A stretch of DNA of 64,000 nt from Durusdinium trenchii (GCA_963970005.1 CAXAMN010029027.1:1485420-1549419); one strand, 5' to 3'; positions 40,693 through 50,920 are shown, counted from the stretch's first letter. Notes: generated from the sequence alone by a model not told the origin. Made by a program: numbers and translations.

Positions 40693-41197
40693 ATGGCCCT
40701 CCCTTTCATTGTTGGCCCTCATCAGTGCTCCCTCACTCAGGGCCCAGATGGGCGCCCTCAAGTTGAGGTTGTCTTGCGCGTAAGGCTACCACTGGCGGAG
40801 TTTTTCGATGCTCTCCTCCTTACACTTGCAGAACAGCGCCCCCTATTTCCACAGGGAGGGCACGAGCTTGATCCGGCTACTATAGCCCCAGTCAAAGCAG
40901 GTCTGCTGGCAAAGGAGCGCAGTAGCCCCCCTGTAAAGGAGGAGGCTTCGCCCAAGCGGAAAACAGCTGGTCGCATACAACCCAAGAAGCCTGCTCATCC
41001 TCCCATGCAGGTTACACCTGCTGATCCCACCCACGAAAAGCTGCTTGCGGTACTCTCGCAAGCCGCGCAACTCCCTGACACAGAGGAGCGAGGGGGCGTT
41101 ACTGCTTCTGCAGATCCCCCACCTACTCACCCTGGGGGGATGGCGAGGCAGCCAACCCTGGCGCCGGCCAATGATTGGCCTCCCCGACAGGCCACAA
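40693..41197 (+). CDS. 5' part of the giant hydrolase-helicase ORF (cut by assembly gap)
   Basis: Starts at ATG 40693 (MALPFIVGPHQC) and is open into the run of Ns. The text has a short globular start, a Lys/Arg-rich basic patch (SPKRKTAGRIQPKK) and a Pro/Thr-rich low-complexity tail. It is most likely the N-terminus of the protein that resumes after the gap: same strand, no stop on either side, similar composition. The frames differ by one, but the gap length (exactly 400 Ns) is surely nominal. Confidence 0.55.
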
Positions 41198-41597
41198 NNN
41201 NNNNNNNNNNNNNNNNNNNNNNNNNNNNNNNNNNNNNNNNNNNNNNNNNNNNNNNNNNNNNNNNNNNNNNNNNNNNNNNNNNNNNNNNNNNNNNNNNNNN
41301 NNNNNNNNNNNNNNNNNNNNNNNNNNNNNNNNNNNNNNNNNNNNNNNNNNNNNNNNNNNNNNNNNNNNNNNNNNNNNNNNNNNNNNNNNNNNNNNNNNNN
41401 NNNNNNNNNNNNNNNNNNNNNNNNNNNNNNNNNNNNNNNNNNNNNNNNNNNNNNNNNNNNNNNNNNNNNNNNNNNNNNNNNNNNNNNNNNNNNNNNNNNN
41501 NNNNNNNNNNNNNNNNNNNNNNNNNNNNNNNNNNNNNNNNNNNNNNNNNNNNNNNNNNNNNNNNNNNNNNNNNNNNNNNNNNNNNNNNNNNNNNNNN
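41198..41597. other. Assembly gap of 400 Ns
   Basis: Unknown sequence; the round size suggests an estimated or default gap. It interrupts an open frame. Confidence 0.99.
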
Positions 41598-44500
41598 CAT
41601 CAGCAGCACCGATGGGCTGATCTCATAGGGTATGCACGCTCCGAATCTAGCCCCAGTCCTGGGATAGGCATGCTGCTTTTTACAGAAGCGCACTTAGAGT
41701 ATAATGCAGGTTTGGTCATATCGATCGGCAATCGCAACAAGCACAGTCCGCTGGAACATGACACGTCTGCCCAGACCCTGGCAAAGAGCCTCCAGGCGGG
41801 TCGACTTGCTCTCGTATCAAGAGCCAGATCACCTGTCAATCCGAGCGACACAGTCATGAGCGGCACCTTGTTTACCCCCTTTGTTGGGATAGCGATGCAG
41901 TCCGCCCTTGACCTCTGTATGGTTTGGTCCTTATACGGCCTTTACATGTGTAAGCACTTTTGGCCCATGCCTATCCCTAGCCCGGAGGAGTCTAGTCCTG
42001 GAAGTCCAATCAAGTGGCCACGGCAATCCCATCCCAGGACGCTCACCCCAGAAGGAAGAGAGCGAACCCCCTGGGTTACCAGCTGGGCACGAGCCACTTT
42101 CGAACAGGGCATGCTATCAGTGCTCCCGATGCTCACAGGGCCATGCACAGTTGCGTCGCTGCCAGGAGAACACCTTTTCCAGGCCAGTGCATTGCCGCGC
42201 AACCGAATGCGACCTGCCATATTTCATGCCTTTGGCAAGGCCAAAATTGGAGCACAGACAGCTCTACGCGAACTGGAGCAGCAGGGTTGGGAAACGCTGC
42301 CGATGGCTATACTCGGTATGCCCAACCTACCCCCTGCATGGACCGTTGAGACTTGGAAACCTGTCGGTGGTTGCAAGTTTACAGGCTACTCCTCTGGGGT
42401 AACTGGAAACAGCGCATTGCGCTTCTGCCTGTTAGTAAAGTGGCGAGCAATTCGTAAACAAGCGACAGAGCTCTTTCCGGAACAAAGGCAGGAGGACAGC
42501 CTTAGCTGTCTTCCTGCAGAGGACGGAGATGCAGAGGTGGAGTCAGTCTCCACACCCTCGTCCGACAATTCTGCCAAAAGAGCAGACCGACTCACTAAGG
42601 CAATTGAAGGTGACTCGAAGCAGGGCAGTCAGGCACCTGACTCTAGATCATGCACTCCCTGTCCGCAACAGCTATCTCCTTCCCTCTTTGTTCCTTGGAG
42701 TCAAGTCGCTAAGCTAAGAGGGGTAGTTGCAGTCCACAAGGACATAGAAGCAAGTCCATATGAGCAATTGCGAGCTGCGCTGGCACAGCCCAAGTGTCTT
42801 GTCCCTGGAGAAAAAGAGCAATTTCTTCAAGCCAATCACGATTTGTTGTGTCACCTTCGAGGCTCATTCATGCCCTTGGAAGGTATCGCACCGCAAGTTT
42901 TCGAAGCCATCTCTCACCACCAGCAGGATGAATTCGTCTGGGTCGCAGTCCTATGGATGGTCGCCCAACTCAACGAATATTGGATGGGACGCAACTTCCC
43001 GCCACTGCCGTCAGTATTCCAAATCAACTGCGGAGGGCTGGGGGGAGGTGCCCTTGAAGGGGAAGTCCCCCCGCACTTCCATTGCATGTGCCCTCCCGTG
43101 GGAGAAAGTCAAGTCTATGGGCCGTCACTCTCCCCGGCAGATGTCCTCAACGATCAGGAGTGGGGGGTTGCCTATGGCTGGTCGACCGGAGTGCATGAAG
43201 TTGCCACCCTCTTTGCGCTCATACAGAACCCGTGCCAGAAATGGGAAGACCTTGGGTATGGCAAGGCAGCCGTAATTTATCAACGCACGCAACTGGTGCT
43301 GAAAGCAGCGAGGCTTCTCCCTGCTCACCGACGGTTGCCGCACCAAGCCTTCCTCAGTGGCCTGTGGTGGAAACTGCTCTCGCTGCAGCCACTACGACTC
43401 CTTGCCTACTTGCCAGGGCTGGGGTGTCTGCGACCGGATGTGCAAGAAGACCCCATTCACTTTACAGTGAATGGTTTCAGTGCAGGAAGCTACACTGGAG
43501 CAGTGATTGCCTTAGCAATTCGCTGCCTCTGGCCAGCCAGTCAGACCACAGCGCGCCTAGGTGCCATTGCAATGCCTAAGAGTGTATTCGCAGCCTTGGT
43601 TGCCACTGCAGAACCTGACAAACGCAACTACTATCTTGTCCATGCTGCTGAAGATTGTCTGTGCGACTGGAAGCCGACAGAGAATGAGCTCGATATGTTG
43701 CAACAATCCCTGCACATCACGTATGTAACAGAATCTGCAAGGTGGATGGGCAAGCATAAACATAGTTACTGGCACTGGCTTCAGTGCCAGCTCCCTGCAG
43801 GCCAGGTCAGTCTCACCACGCTAAAACTCACACACCCAGAGGTGGTTCCTCGCCGGGACCGAATAGCTGCCCCCATGCGCTTGGCCTCCTGGATTCGTTT
43901 TGAAACAGTAATGACCAGCGATGATTGGGAAGGTGCCATTAGCTTGTTGGTGTCCAACCTCCACCGATCTGACCAAGAATTGCTAGTGCTGCTACAGAGG
44001 TGTGTCGCGGGGCAGCAAATTGACTCCGTGGAAGAAGCACATGCGCTACTGCTGAAAAACTTTCGGGTTGGCAGAGGTAATCAAAGTGCGTGTGCTCAAT
44101 GGCTGACAGAAATGGCCCGAGACCTTTTAGCACCAATCCCATTCCGAGAGGTGTTTGTCATCCTAGCCCTGTTCCTCCCGCAACTCACATTTGTTGATGA
44201 GGCTGCTACAAAGAAAGAGCTGTGGAGCAGTCCCACTGTCCGCAAGTTTGGCTTAGTTGTGGATGTCACTCCAACAGCTACAGGGTTACAAGGTATGCAT
44301 GAATATCGTATAGCCTTTCCGGCGTGGTCACAGTCGGCCATCTTCTGCCCTGCACACTTCCAAAGCTGTAATTATGAGCAACTTGCTAGCAGCCCCTCAA
44401 GCACAGTTCATATGGGTTCACAGGCGGGGAAGGCTTATCGACTAGTTCTGGAGGAGCGCGGCAAGTGCTATTCAGTCTTAGCACTCTTGCTTGCCTTTGC

Positions 44501-47500
44501 GACTCCTTCGCGGAAACGCAAAGGGGATGAGGCGCCCAGTGAAAAGCTACGCCGCTTGAGCAGCCCTAGGCACTGGGACGTCGCCTTAGTGCCGTTCCCG
44601 GAAGAGTTTGCGCCGTTGCCCACGTCAGCTGAGACTGGCCTGGCGTGCTCTGCTCCATGGGCTTTCCCGCCCAGCCTCTGCGTGTTGGAATCTAGAGCAA
44701 CGCGGACCCGAGTTTTGGCCATCGCGGAAGCAGGTGACACCGTCACTGCAGATCATCTCTTGCAAATGGCCAGCTTAGCCGCAGAGCATAAGCCCACGGT
44801 GCTGGGAATTCCCGGCCAAGTGCCCATTCCGTATCAGTTAGAGAGCACAGTAGTCCTACTGCAGAGTCTGCATGCCCTCTTCCAGCTGCTGACCTCTGGC
44901 AGCACAATGCAGCACTGTCCCCAAGCTGCCAGCTTCGCTGTGGCACTAGGCACCGCCGCCCGACATGACAACGGGCACATAGTGTCGATGGCTGCCAGCC
45001 TCGCGCTTGCTCTCCGATCTGGCAGATCTACCCTTACAGTAGCGGGAGTCTTTGGTGCAGGCAAGACCCGATCCCTGACCTTTCTACTCGCCTGGCTGGC
45101 TCTTACCACGCACCTTAAGATCGCAGTAGTACACAAGGAGAATCCGGCAGGCCGGGCAATCACCAAGTTACTCACAGCCTTTGACCTTGGACCAGATCAC
45201 CAGAGATACTTCGTACGGCCAGTCAGCAGAGAAGAGGCAGAAACCAACATAGCCTGCACTGACTATGACTTGAGGGCAAGCGACGCGGCGTCATACATCC
45301 CTGGCTGCCATGTAGTAATTGTCACAACTGGACTCGTCTGGGATCAGAAAGGGCAGACTCATTCAACGCTCAACACCCATATGGAAAATGTAGACCTACT
45401 CATCAGTGAAGAGGCACAGCAGGATATGGACCTCAAATTTGCATTTGCGCCAACAGTCCCCCGACAGCCCTTCTTTCGTCTGTTGCTGGGTGACCCCAAG
45501 CAGAGCCCAGGTGGAGTGGCCGATGGACAGAGAGCTCATCGCACACTCCTACTCAAAGCACCCCTTGGGCTACGACCCCCCACTACCTGGTACATGCCGC
45601 ATGAAATACCAGGGGTCTGCCACATGCTCCTCCGGCACAGTCGAGGCTTTGGCCTTGGCGACCTAGAAGAAGCGGCTAAGGTAGTGGGTCATAGGCCACT
45701 GGGGAGCAGCTGGTTTCGCCCGGAGAAGGTCAAAGCCACATCTCCTTTTGCCTGTCAGCTACAGTCCACCTACAAAGATCTCTCCAGAGTAGACCTGGAC
45801 CTCCCGGAAGGACTGTTGGTAGGTCTAGGATATGCAGCCACCAGCCCAGACAGCCCACTCGACTTCCGCCAGGCGCAAACTGCGGCTGAGAGATCGGGAG
45901 TCGCAAACCCACACTGCTGGAGTTTAATGTTGCCGACGAGTGCGAGGGTTGCCCAGGAAGTGTATGAGCCGTTGATAGGTATTCAGTATCCCATGTTGTG
46001 CAGCCGAATGGGAGACACCTGGCAAATAGGAACCACCTCCATTCGAGAGGATCACAAGATTGCCTCAGGCTTACGATTCATCCACTGGTGCCATGCATCG
46101 CCCAATGTGCAAGCAAAACAAAATCCCAAAAATGACCCCACAGTTCGGGTGTATCAGCATATTGAAGACCAACTTACCAGAGCAGGCTCTGAAGCTGATG
46201 ACATCTTGGCCCTCACAACCACCCGAGAAGGGGCCACGAATCTACGCAATTATTTCTCCATTGCCGGTAAGAAGGCGAATGCAGAGACTGCAGTCAAGGT
46301 AGCAGGCGCCACGGCCAAGCATTGCATCGTCATTCATGGGGATTCAACCTTTCTCAGTGGCGAAGGACGCAACCTAGACTATGACCAGGAGTGCTTCACA
46401 CGAGCGAATGTAGCATACAGCCGAGCCACCGACCTTACCATCCTGGCATGTCCATTAAATATGCAAGGGATGCCTGGGGCCCTGCAAGTCCTAGCAGCCC
46501 TTCTGCATGGTGTCCAGACGATACATACCTATGACAGTAACAAAGAGCCCAACATCGTAGGCTCCCTGGACCTTACAGTCACACAAGTTGAGCAGGCCAC
46601 GACCTTTTTCCAACAGGCGCTCCTGCCTCACCCTATGTGGTGTGGCCCCCTGCCGGTCTGTCTCGTAGAACACCATCACGGTAAGGCTAGGCGCTTACGC
46701 CTCGTCTTAGCCACAATTACGCATCTAACCAAAGCGGAAATTAACAGCCTCGTCGAAGGGCCCTACCTGCCTGGTGGCACTGTCTTACATGACCTCGTCT
46801 ATGGATATGCAGCAGATGCCTCGATGGAGCCAGAGTGGCTGGTCATAACAGATGGGCAGCAGCCAGGACACTGGCGACTCCTCCACAACAGCTCGGGCCC
46901 AGGGCGACGATGCAGCGTAGGAAGCTCCCTACGCTATCAACCGACGCCGAGCATGCGCGAGCAGCGTAGTGCACAGGATTATGCTTTCGAAGCTCTGCAC
47001 CGTGTGTACTTCTATGATGCATGGAGAGCGCTGCCGGTCTTGGATGCCATAGGCTCTGATCTCATCCTGCCATCGCGACCAGGCCTTTTAGCGCATGGCT
47101 GCTACTGGCCTCGGCAAAGTCTGCCGCCTGATGTCCTCTCTGTCTCTGATCGCGACCCAGACAACGAGGAACATGAAGCTCAAGAAGGACATATGCCATC
47201 CTCTCCTGCAGAGACAGATGATGCAATGGCTGAGGAAGCCACACAAGACGTCGTCCTGGTCCACAGCTCCCCATCTGAGTCGCCCACTATCCCGAGCACA
47301 GAGCAACCAGAGGACGATGATGCCCACATGGAAGATACTGATAGTGCCAGCAGCTCTTCCACAGAAGCGGGTGATTGCCTTAGCAATCGTCCTGTTTCTC
47401 CTGTTGCACGTCCCGCGCAAGAGGACATGCGGGCGGCAGGCGATGATGCAAGGAGTGCGATACCCCCACAGAACGTGAACCATCCCAGTGATAGCCCCGG

Positions 47501-49490
47501 GTCGCACTTCTCTGAGTCCCCAATCAAGCGAAGACCAGGGCCTAAGGCTCATACTGGGCGAGCACAACCAAAGAAGTCACGCAAATCACCTGCCTCAACA
47601 TCCAGGCAACCGCTCGACAGCGTTCCAGAACATGCGCAACCGCCGGCCACGCTAAATGATCTAGCCAGTCGAAGCGCTCAAAGGCAGGAGACCCCAGCTT
47701 GCAGAAACCCAGAGACGCCACCTGACTGCCCTGGCTCAGCGCAAGAGCGCCCACAAGCCATGACAGAAATTGATATGGTCAGTGATCAAGAGCAAGCAGA
47801 GCGCGGAGGCACAGCCGCCACTGATCTCCAGCTGGAATCCGAACAGAGAGCCATGCAGATTTTGTACGACTATCAAAAGGCAGCGGGAACCACCAGAGAA
47901 GCTCACGGGCAAAAGGTGCCGCTCCCCTCAATACAGATCTACAGCGACCTGCCTAGAGAATGGCCGATGGCGAGGCTTGCTGTCTCCAGCAAGCAAATCA
48001 ACCGCCTTGTCCGCACGTTCCTCTGGAGGAGAGTGACTGAACAAGCTCTCCACGGCTCCTCGTTTATAGACATTCCAGATCAGATCAACCAGGCCTACAT
48101 CGGCGATCTTCTCCTCATCAGTGAAGCCTTCGCTGCCCCTCTGTCTAATCTCTTTGCTTTCGTAAGAAATGGGCATCCAGCATGCCCTTTCATTCCACAG
48201 AAGCAGCTTGCTCTCTATGCAAACCCTCGTTTCTGGCAATATGGCCTCCTAGCTTTCATTGCGAGGTGCTGTTCCTTTGATAATCAACACAGAGATCAGG
48301 GTACAGGAGCAGCCCAAGCTGGGGAAGGAAAATCGCAGACCACAAAAGAAAAAGATGTAGATGCCCTCACCTTCATGCGCACTGTCATCATGTCCTTCGT
48401 CAGGGGGATGGAGTATGGAGAACAAACGCTACCTACCAATGACCTTTTTGTTTATCTACCAGTCCAGATCCTGCCTGAACTGGTCACAGCCATGGAGCAA
48501 CAGGGCTTCAAGCCAGCAGAGGTGAAGGGGGGCTCTGGATATCGGCCAAAAGAAGAGGGGGCTGAAGACAACCCATTGATCGTAGTGGGAGTGCACACCA
48601 AAGACAGTGTTTATGATCGATACCCCCGCATGCCGACTACTTCCTGGGCCGAAAGAGCGTACTCTAGTGGAGCCCTTGACCCGTCTTTGGGACAAGCCTT
48701 CGCTTTCCCCTCCCTGTTGCAACTGCGAATGCGCATTGAAGTCCCCGGGTGGAGAGATCTGGCAACAGCCAGAAATCCCACAGCTGATCTGCCAGCAGAA
48801 GAAGACTCTGCCTCAGACGACACCGGGTCAGCAGAACGGTCGCCACGACTTGCTCTCCCAGTGCCGGTGGGAATGGCAGAAACGCAGGCAGACGAAGCAG
48901 ACGAAGCCACAGAGGACGAGGCCATGAACGCTGAACCCAGCTATGCCTTTGCCAAGGGGTATGGAAGGTTTGGCATAGGCTACACTAGACTAGCAACGGC
49001 GCTAGGCAATTTCGAGCAAGGGGACATCGGCGCAGAAAGCGCAGTGGTAGCACAATGGCTGACCTCCGGGCTCAGAATTGCCATGTCCCGCATAGGGTGG
49101 AATCTGATATCTACCCGTTTCAGCTTGACTAAGGTCCCTAGTCCTGTCCTCAGTGAGTACTACTGCAAAGGATATCCTCTCACTCCGAAGATGGCAGATC
49201 GTCCTTACAACCAATATGGCACGATTCACTACTCCGAAGATAAATGGGATCAGCTCTGCGGGTGGCTCACTGGGAACCCCACGTTCAGGCTCCAACTCGC
49301 GAGCCATAAGCAGGCACTTAGGGATCACATGGGCTACAGTCAGGAAACCGCCGATCCAAGTAACAAAGCCCGCCGCACTGACCCCCCTAAGGAAGCGGGA
49401 AGTTCCTCAACTGCTGCAGGGTCCTCCTGGCACAGCAAGCCTCCCCCCCCGCCTTCGCCCTCAGGGTGGTCCTACGGGTGGTGGCAGTAG
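41598..49490 (+). CDS. Giant protein with alpha/beta-hydrolase-like and SF1 (UPF1-like) helicase domains
   Basis: About 2630 residues after the gap, intronless. A hydrolase-like region has the nucleophile elbow GFSAGSYTG (Ser codon 43479), strand LGAIAMP, acid region YYLVHAAEDCLCDW (about 43630-43670) and a KHKHSYWHW His region (43752-43780). The helicase follows: Walker A GVFGAGKT (Lys codon 45063), motif II SEEAQQ (45405-45422), motif III GDPKQSPGG (about 45489) and motif VI NVAYSRAT (46407-46430). A long acidic/Ser-rich linker comes next (47100-47850), then a helical C-terminal region and a PPPPPSP end. SF1B helicases of this type unwind RNA or DNA using ATP. It lies between LINE copies; a deleted relative stands before LINE copy 1. 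Four CTTA hairpins are embedded in the coding sequence. The combined role is unknown. Confidence 0.75.
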   Translation, partial: HQQHRWADLIGYARSESSPSPGIGMLLFTEAHLEYNAGLVISIGNRNKHSPLEHDTSAQTLAKSLQAGRLALVSRARSPVNPSDTVMSGTLFTPFVGIAMQSALDLCMVWSLYGLYMCKHFWPMPIPSPEESSPGSPIKWPRQSHPRTLTPEGRERTPWVTSWARATFEQGMLSVLPMLTGPCTVASLPGEHLFQASALPRNRMRPAIFHAFGKAKIGAQTALRELEQQGWETLPMAILGMPNLPPAWTVETWKPVGGCKFTGYSSGVTGNSALRFCLLVKWRAIRKQATELFPEQRQEDSLSCLPAEDGDAEVESVSTPSSDNSAKRADRLTKAIEGDSKQGSQAPDSRSCTPCPQQLSPSLFVPWSQVAKLRGVVAVHKDIEASPYEQLRAALAQPKCLVPGEKEQFLQANHDLLCHLRGSFMPLEGIAPQVFEAISHHQQDEFVWVAVLWMVAQLNEYWMGRNFPPLPSVFQINCGGLGGGALEGEVPPHFHCMCPPVGESQVYGPSLSPADVLNDQEWGVAYGWSTGVHEVATLFALIQNPCQKWEDLGYGKAAVIYQRTQLVLKAARLLPAHRRLPHQAFLSGLWWKLLSLQPLRLLAYLPGLGCLRPDVQEDPIHFTVNGFSAGSYTGAVIALAIRCLWPASQTTARLGAIAMPKSVFAALVATAEPDKRNYYLVHAAEDCLCDWKPTENELDMLQQSLHITYVTESARWMGKHKHSYWHWLQCQLPAGQVSLTTLKLTHPEVVPRRDRIAAPMRLASWIRFETVMTSDDWEGAISLLVSNLHRSDQELLVLLQRCVAGQQIDSVEEAHALLLKNFRVGRGNQSACAQWLTEMARDLLAPIPFREVFVILALFLPQLTFVDEAATKKELWSSPTVRKFGLVVDVTPTATGLQGMHEYRIAFPAWSQSAIFCPAHFQSCNYEQLASSPSSTVHMGSQAGKAYRLVLEERGKCYSVLALLLAFATPSRKRKGDEAPSEKLRRLSSPRHWDVALVPFPEEFAPLPTSAETGLACSAPWAFPPSLCVLESRATRTRVLAIAEAGDTVTADHLLQMASLAAEHKPTVLGIPGQVPIPYQLESTVVLLQSLHALFQLLTSGSTMQHCPQAASFAVALGTAARHDNGHIVSMAASLALALRSGRSTLTVAGVFGAGKTRSLTFLLAWLALTTHLKIAVVHKENPAGRAITKLLTAFDLGPDHQRYFVRPVSREEAETNIACTDYDLRASDAASYIPGCHVVIVTTGLVWDQKGQTHSTLNTHMENVDLLISEEAQQDMDLKFAFAPTVPRQPFFRLLLGDPKQSPGGVADGQRAHRTLLLKAPLGLRPPTTWYMPHEIPGVCHMLLRHSRGFGLGDLEEAAKVVGHRPLGSSWFRPEKVKATSPFACQLQSTYKDLSRVDLDLPEGLLVGLGYAATSPDSPLDFRQAQTAAERSGVANPHCWSLMLPTSARVAQEVYEPLIGIQYPMLCSRMGDTWQIGTTSIREDHKIASGLRFIHWCHASPNVQAKQNPKNDPTVRVYQHIEDQLTRAGSEADDILALTTTREGATNLRNYFSIAGKKANAETAVKVAGATAKHCIVIHGDSTFLSGEGRNLDYDQECFTRANVAYSRATDLTILACPLNMQGMPGALQVLAALLHGVQTIHTYDSNKEPNIVGSLDLTVTQVEQATTFFQQALLPHPMWCGPLPVCLVEHHHGKARRLRLVLATITHLTKAEINSLVEGPYLPGGTVLHDLVYGYAADASMEPEWLVITDGQQPGHWRLLHNSSGPGRRCSVGSSLRYQPTPSMREQRSAQDYAFEALHRVYFYDAWRALPVLDAIGSDLILPSRPGLLAHGCYWPRQSLPPDVLSVSDRDPDNEEHEAQEGHMPSSPAETDDAMAEEATQDVVLVHSSPSESPTIPSTEQPEDDDAHMEDTDSASSSSTEAGDCLSNRPVSPVARPAQEDMRAAGDDARSAIPPQNVNHPSDSPGSHFSESPIKRRPGPKAHTGRAQPKKSRKSPASTSRQPLDSVPEHAQPPATLNDLASRSAQRQETPACRNPETPPDCPGSAQERPQAMTEIDMVSDQEQAERGGTAATDLQLESEQRAMQILYDYQKAAGTTREAHGQKVPLPSIQIYSDLPREWPMARLAVSSKQINRLVRTFLWRRVTEQALHGSSFIDIPDQINQAYIGDLLLISEAFAAPLSNLFAFVRNGHPACPFIPQKQLALYANPRFWQYGLLAFIARCCSFDNQHRDQGTGAAQAGEGKSQTTKEKDVDALTFMRTVIMSFVRGMEYGEQTLPTNDLFVYLPVQILPELVTAMEQQGFKPAEVKGGSGYRPKEEGAEDNPLIVVGVHTKDSVYDRYPRMPTTSWAERAYSSGALDPSLGQAFAFPSLLQLRMRIEVPGWRDLATARNPTADLPAEEDSASDDTGSAERSPRLALPVPVGMAETQADEADEATEDEAMNAEPSYAFAKGYGRFGIGYTRLATALGNFEQGDIGAESAVVAQWLTSGLRIAMSRIGWNLISTRFSLTKVPSPVLSEYYCKGYPLTPKMADRPYNQYGTIHYSEDKWDQLCGWLTGNPTFRLQLASHKQALRDHMGYSQETADPSNKARRTDPPKEAGSSSTAAGSSWHSKPPPPPSPSGWSYGWWQ
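42488..42517 (+). repeat. CTTA-loop hairpin, 13 bp stem, inside coding sequence
   Basis: Arms GCAGGAGGACAGC and GCTGTCTTCCTGC pair fully with a single G-T pair. Located in the giant ORF in a Ser/Glu-rich segment. Confidence 0.9.
43461..43482 (+). repeat. Perfect 9 bp hairpin with TTAC loop before the hydrolase elbow
   Basis: CCATTCACT and AGTGAATGG (about 43453-43474) pair perfectly around TTAC inside the giant ORF. It resembles the CTTA hairpins in size, but the loop differs. Confidence 0.6.
43500..43526 (+). repeat. CTTA-loop hairpin, 11 bp stem, inside coding sequence
   Basis: Arms 43500-43510 and 43515-43526 pair with one bulged C. Seventeen bases (43503-43519) are identical to 47371-47387, where they are read in another frame. 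Confidence 0.85.
46682..46709 (+). repeat. CTTA-loop hairpin, 12-position stem, inside coding sequence
   Basis: Arms TAAGGCTAGGCG and CGCCTCGTCTTA pair with one mismatch. The closing pair here is G-C rather than the usual C-G. Confidence 0.8.
47369..47392 (+). repeat. CTTA-loop hairpin, 10 bp stem, inside coding sequence
   Basis: Arms GGGTGATTGC and GCAATCGTCC pair with two G-T pairs. Shares 17 bases with the hairpin at 43500 in a different reading frame. Confidence 0.85.
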
Positions 49491-49553
49491 TGTAGTCCTC
49501 ATCAGGAGTCTCCCCACACAACAACAGCCTCCGTGTCGCGCAACCTCCGCCAT

Positions 49554-49580
49554 GAGATGGGTGACCTTAGTCACCTTCTC
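49554..49580 (+). repeat. CTTA-loop hairpin, 11 bp stem with one bulge
   Basis: Arms 49554-49565 and 49570-49580 pair with one bulged T. It lies in the spacer between the giant ORF and the first BspA gene. Confidence 0.85.
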
Positions 49581-49630
49581 TATTGGGGCTTAGTTGCCAC
49601 TATGGCCTTGCAAAGGACACACCTCCTGTA

Positions 49631-49650
49631 CCACAGTTGTTTGGCTCAAG
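49631..49650 (+). other. Relict spliced leader before the first BspA-type gene
   Basis: The 3' eleven bases (TTTGGCTCAAG) match the leader exactly. The 5' part aligns with only transitions and one lost T. It ends 22 bases before the ATG at 49673. Confidence 0.65.
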
Positions 49651-49672
49651 CAAACCAAGCACCTACATAGCA

Positions 49673-50920
49673 ATGCCGCCCCCCCAAGATCGCTGGGAGG
49701 TTAACCTCGAGTTGGTTACCGTAGCTGGCACGGAATATACGATGCAAGCAAACCTCTCCCACTATGAGGATATAGCAGAGCTTGAAGATGACATCCTCTG
49801 CTTTCTGCCGACAGTGTCTGAGCTAGATGTCTTTGGCTGTGAATTAGAGTTGCTCAACCTCCAAACGAAGCAACCCCTGCCAGAGGCATTCCGCACTGAG
49901 CTCTTGCGTCAACCGCAGCTCCAAATTGTTGTTCGTCCCTGCATGGTAGATGGGCATTCCATCTGGCAGTTCCAGGATGACGGCAAGGAGAGCTACCCCA
50001 AAGCTGTTCGTGTCCCGGCCAACCCGAGAGGGGAAATTGCAGACAGAGCTTTCTACGCGGCACCTTCAATCCGACACGTAGAAGTGGCAACTGGCATCCA
50101 ACATATAGGAATTGCGGCCTGGCAGAGTTGCCAGCAATTACAGATGGTCAAGCTTCCAACTTCGGTCGTCAGTCTGGCGGAAGGGACTTTCATGGGGTGC
50201 TATGTGCTGCGTCAGGTCGCTGCACCAGGGTGTGTCCACTATGGACAAAGGGTGTTTGCTGAGTGCTGTTCCCTAGGCAGCGTTGGGGTCAAGCGCGAAA
50301 CAGAGGACAGCTGCGTCCTGGCACCAGGCGCGCAGCTTGGCAGATATGCTTTCGAGAGTTGCCTCACGCTTGCAACTATCACCTTTGACATGGATTGTAC
50401 GAATAAACCACGAGCACTGCCTGAAGGCGCATTCTGTGGAGCAGGCATTGAGCAGCTGTGCTTGCCGAATGGCTTTCACAACATCGGGCCGAGGGCCTGT
50501 GAAAATTGCAAAAGTCTAGTGGAAGTCAACCTCATGAGCACAGAGATCACAGCCCTGCTCTCTTCCACCTTTGCCCACTGTGTAGCGTTGCAGTGCATAT
50601 GGCTTCCACCGCGCCTCATACAAATTGGAAAAGAAGCCTTCCTTAATTGTGTTGTGCTGCAGGAAGTTGTCATCCCGACAGAACTCAGTGACATCGGCAA
50701 CCGTGCCTTCTGCGGGTGCGAGCAGCTGCAACGGTTTACCCTCCTAGATTGGGGAGACGTTGAACAGTGGGTGCAGGCAGAGCACAATGCTTTTTTTATG
50801 TGCGACAAATTTGAAAAACCTCATTGGCTGGAACTGCTCCCCGCGGAAGGACCAGATTCTGATGCCTTTGACGAGGAACTCAGCCACGAATATTGCCAAT
50901 ATCATGCCAGTCCATGGTAG
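49673..50920 (+). CDS. Ubiquitin-like domain plus BspA-type leucine-rich repeat protein 1
   Basis: 415 residues from ATG 49673 (MPPPQDRWEVNLELV). The open frame reaches back to 49583 but without ATG, and a leader relic lies in between. Residues 1-90 look like a beta-grasp ubiquitin-like fold (TVAGTEYTMQANLS, then LEDDIL and a final LQIVVRPC). Residues 120-390 are BspA/LRR_5 repeats of the type FxxCxxLxxVxLPxxVxxIGxxAFxxC. Such repeats mediate protein binding and are greatly expanded in dinoflagellates. No signal peptide or membrane segment is visible, so it is likely intracellular. A paralogue follows at 51111. Partner and pathway are unknown. Confidence 0.75.
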   Translation: MPPPQDRWEVNLELVTVAGTEYTMQANLSHYEDIAELEDDILCFLPTVSELDVFGCELELLNLQTKQPLPEAFRTELLRQPQLQIVVRPCMVDGHSIWQFQDDGKESYPKAVRVPANPRGEIADRAFYAAPSIRHVEVATGIQHIGIAAWQSCQQLQMVKLPTSVVSLAEGTFMGCYVLRQVAAPGCVHYGQRVFAECCSLGSVGVKRETEDSCVLAPGAQLGRYAFESCLTLATITFDMDCTNKPRALPEGAFCGAGIEQLCLPNGFHNIGPRACENCKSLVEVNLMSTEITALLSSTFAHCVALQCIWLPPRLIQIGKEAFLNCVVLQEVVIPTELSDIGNRAFCGCEQLQRFTLLDWGDVEQWVQAEHNAFFMCDKFEKPHWLELLPAEGPDSDAFDEELSHEYCQYHASPW

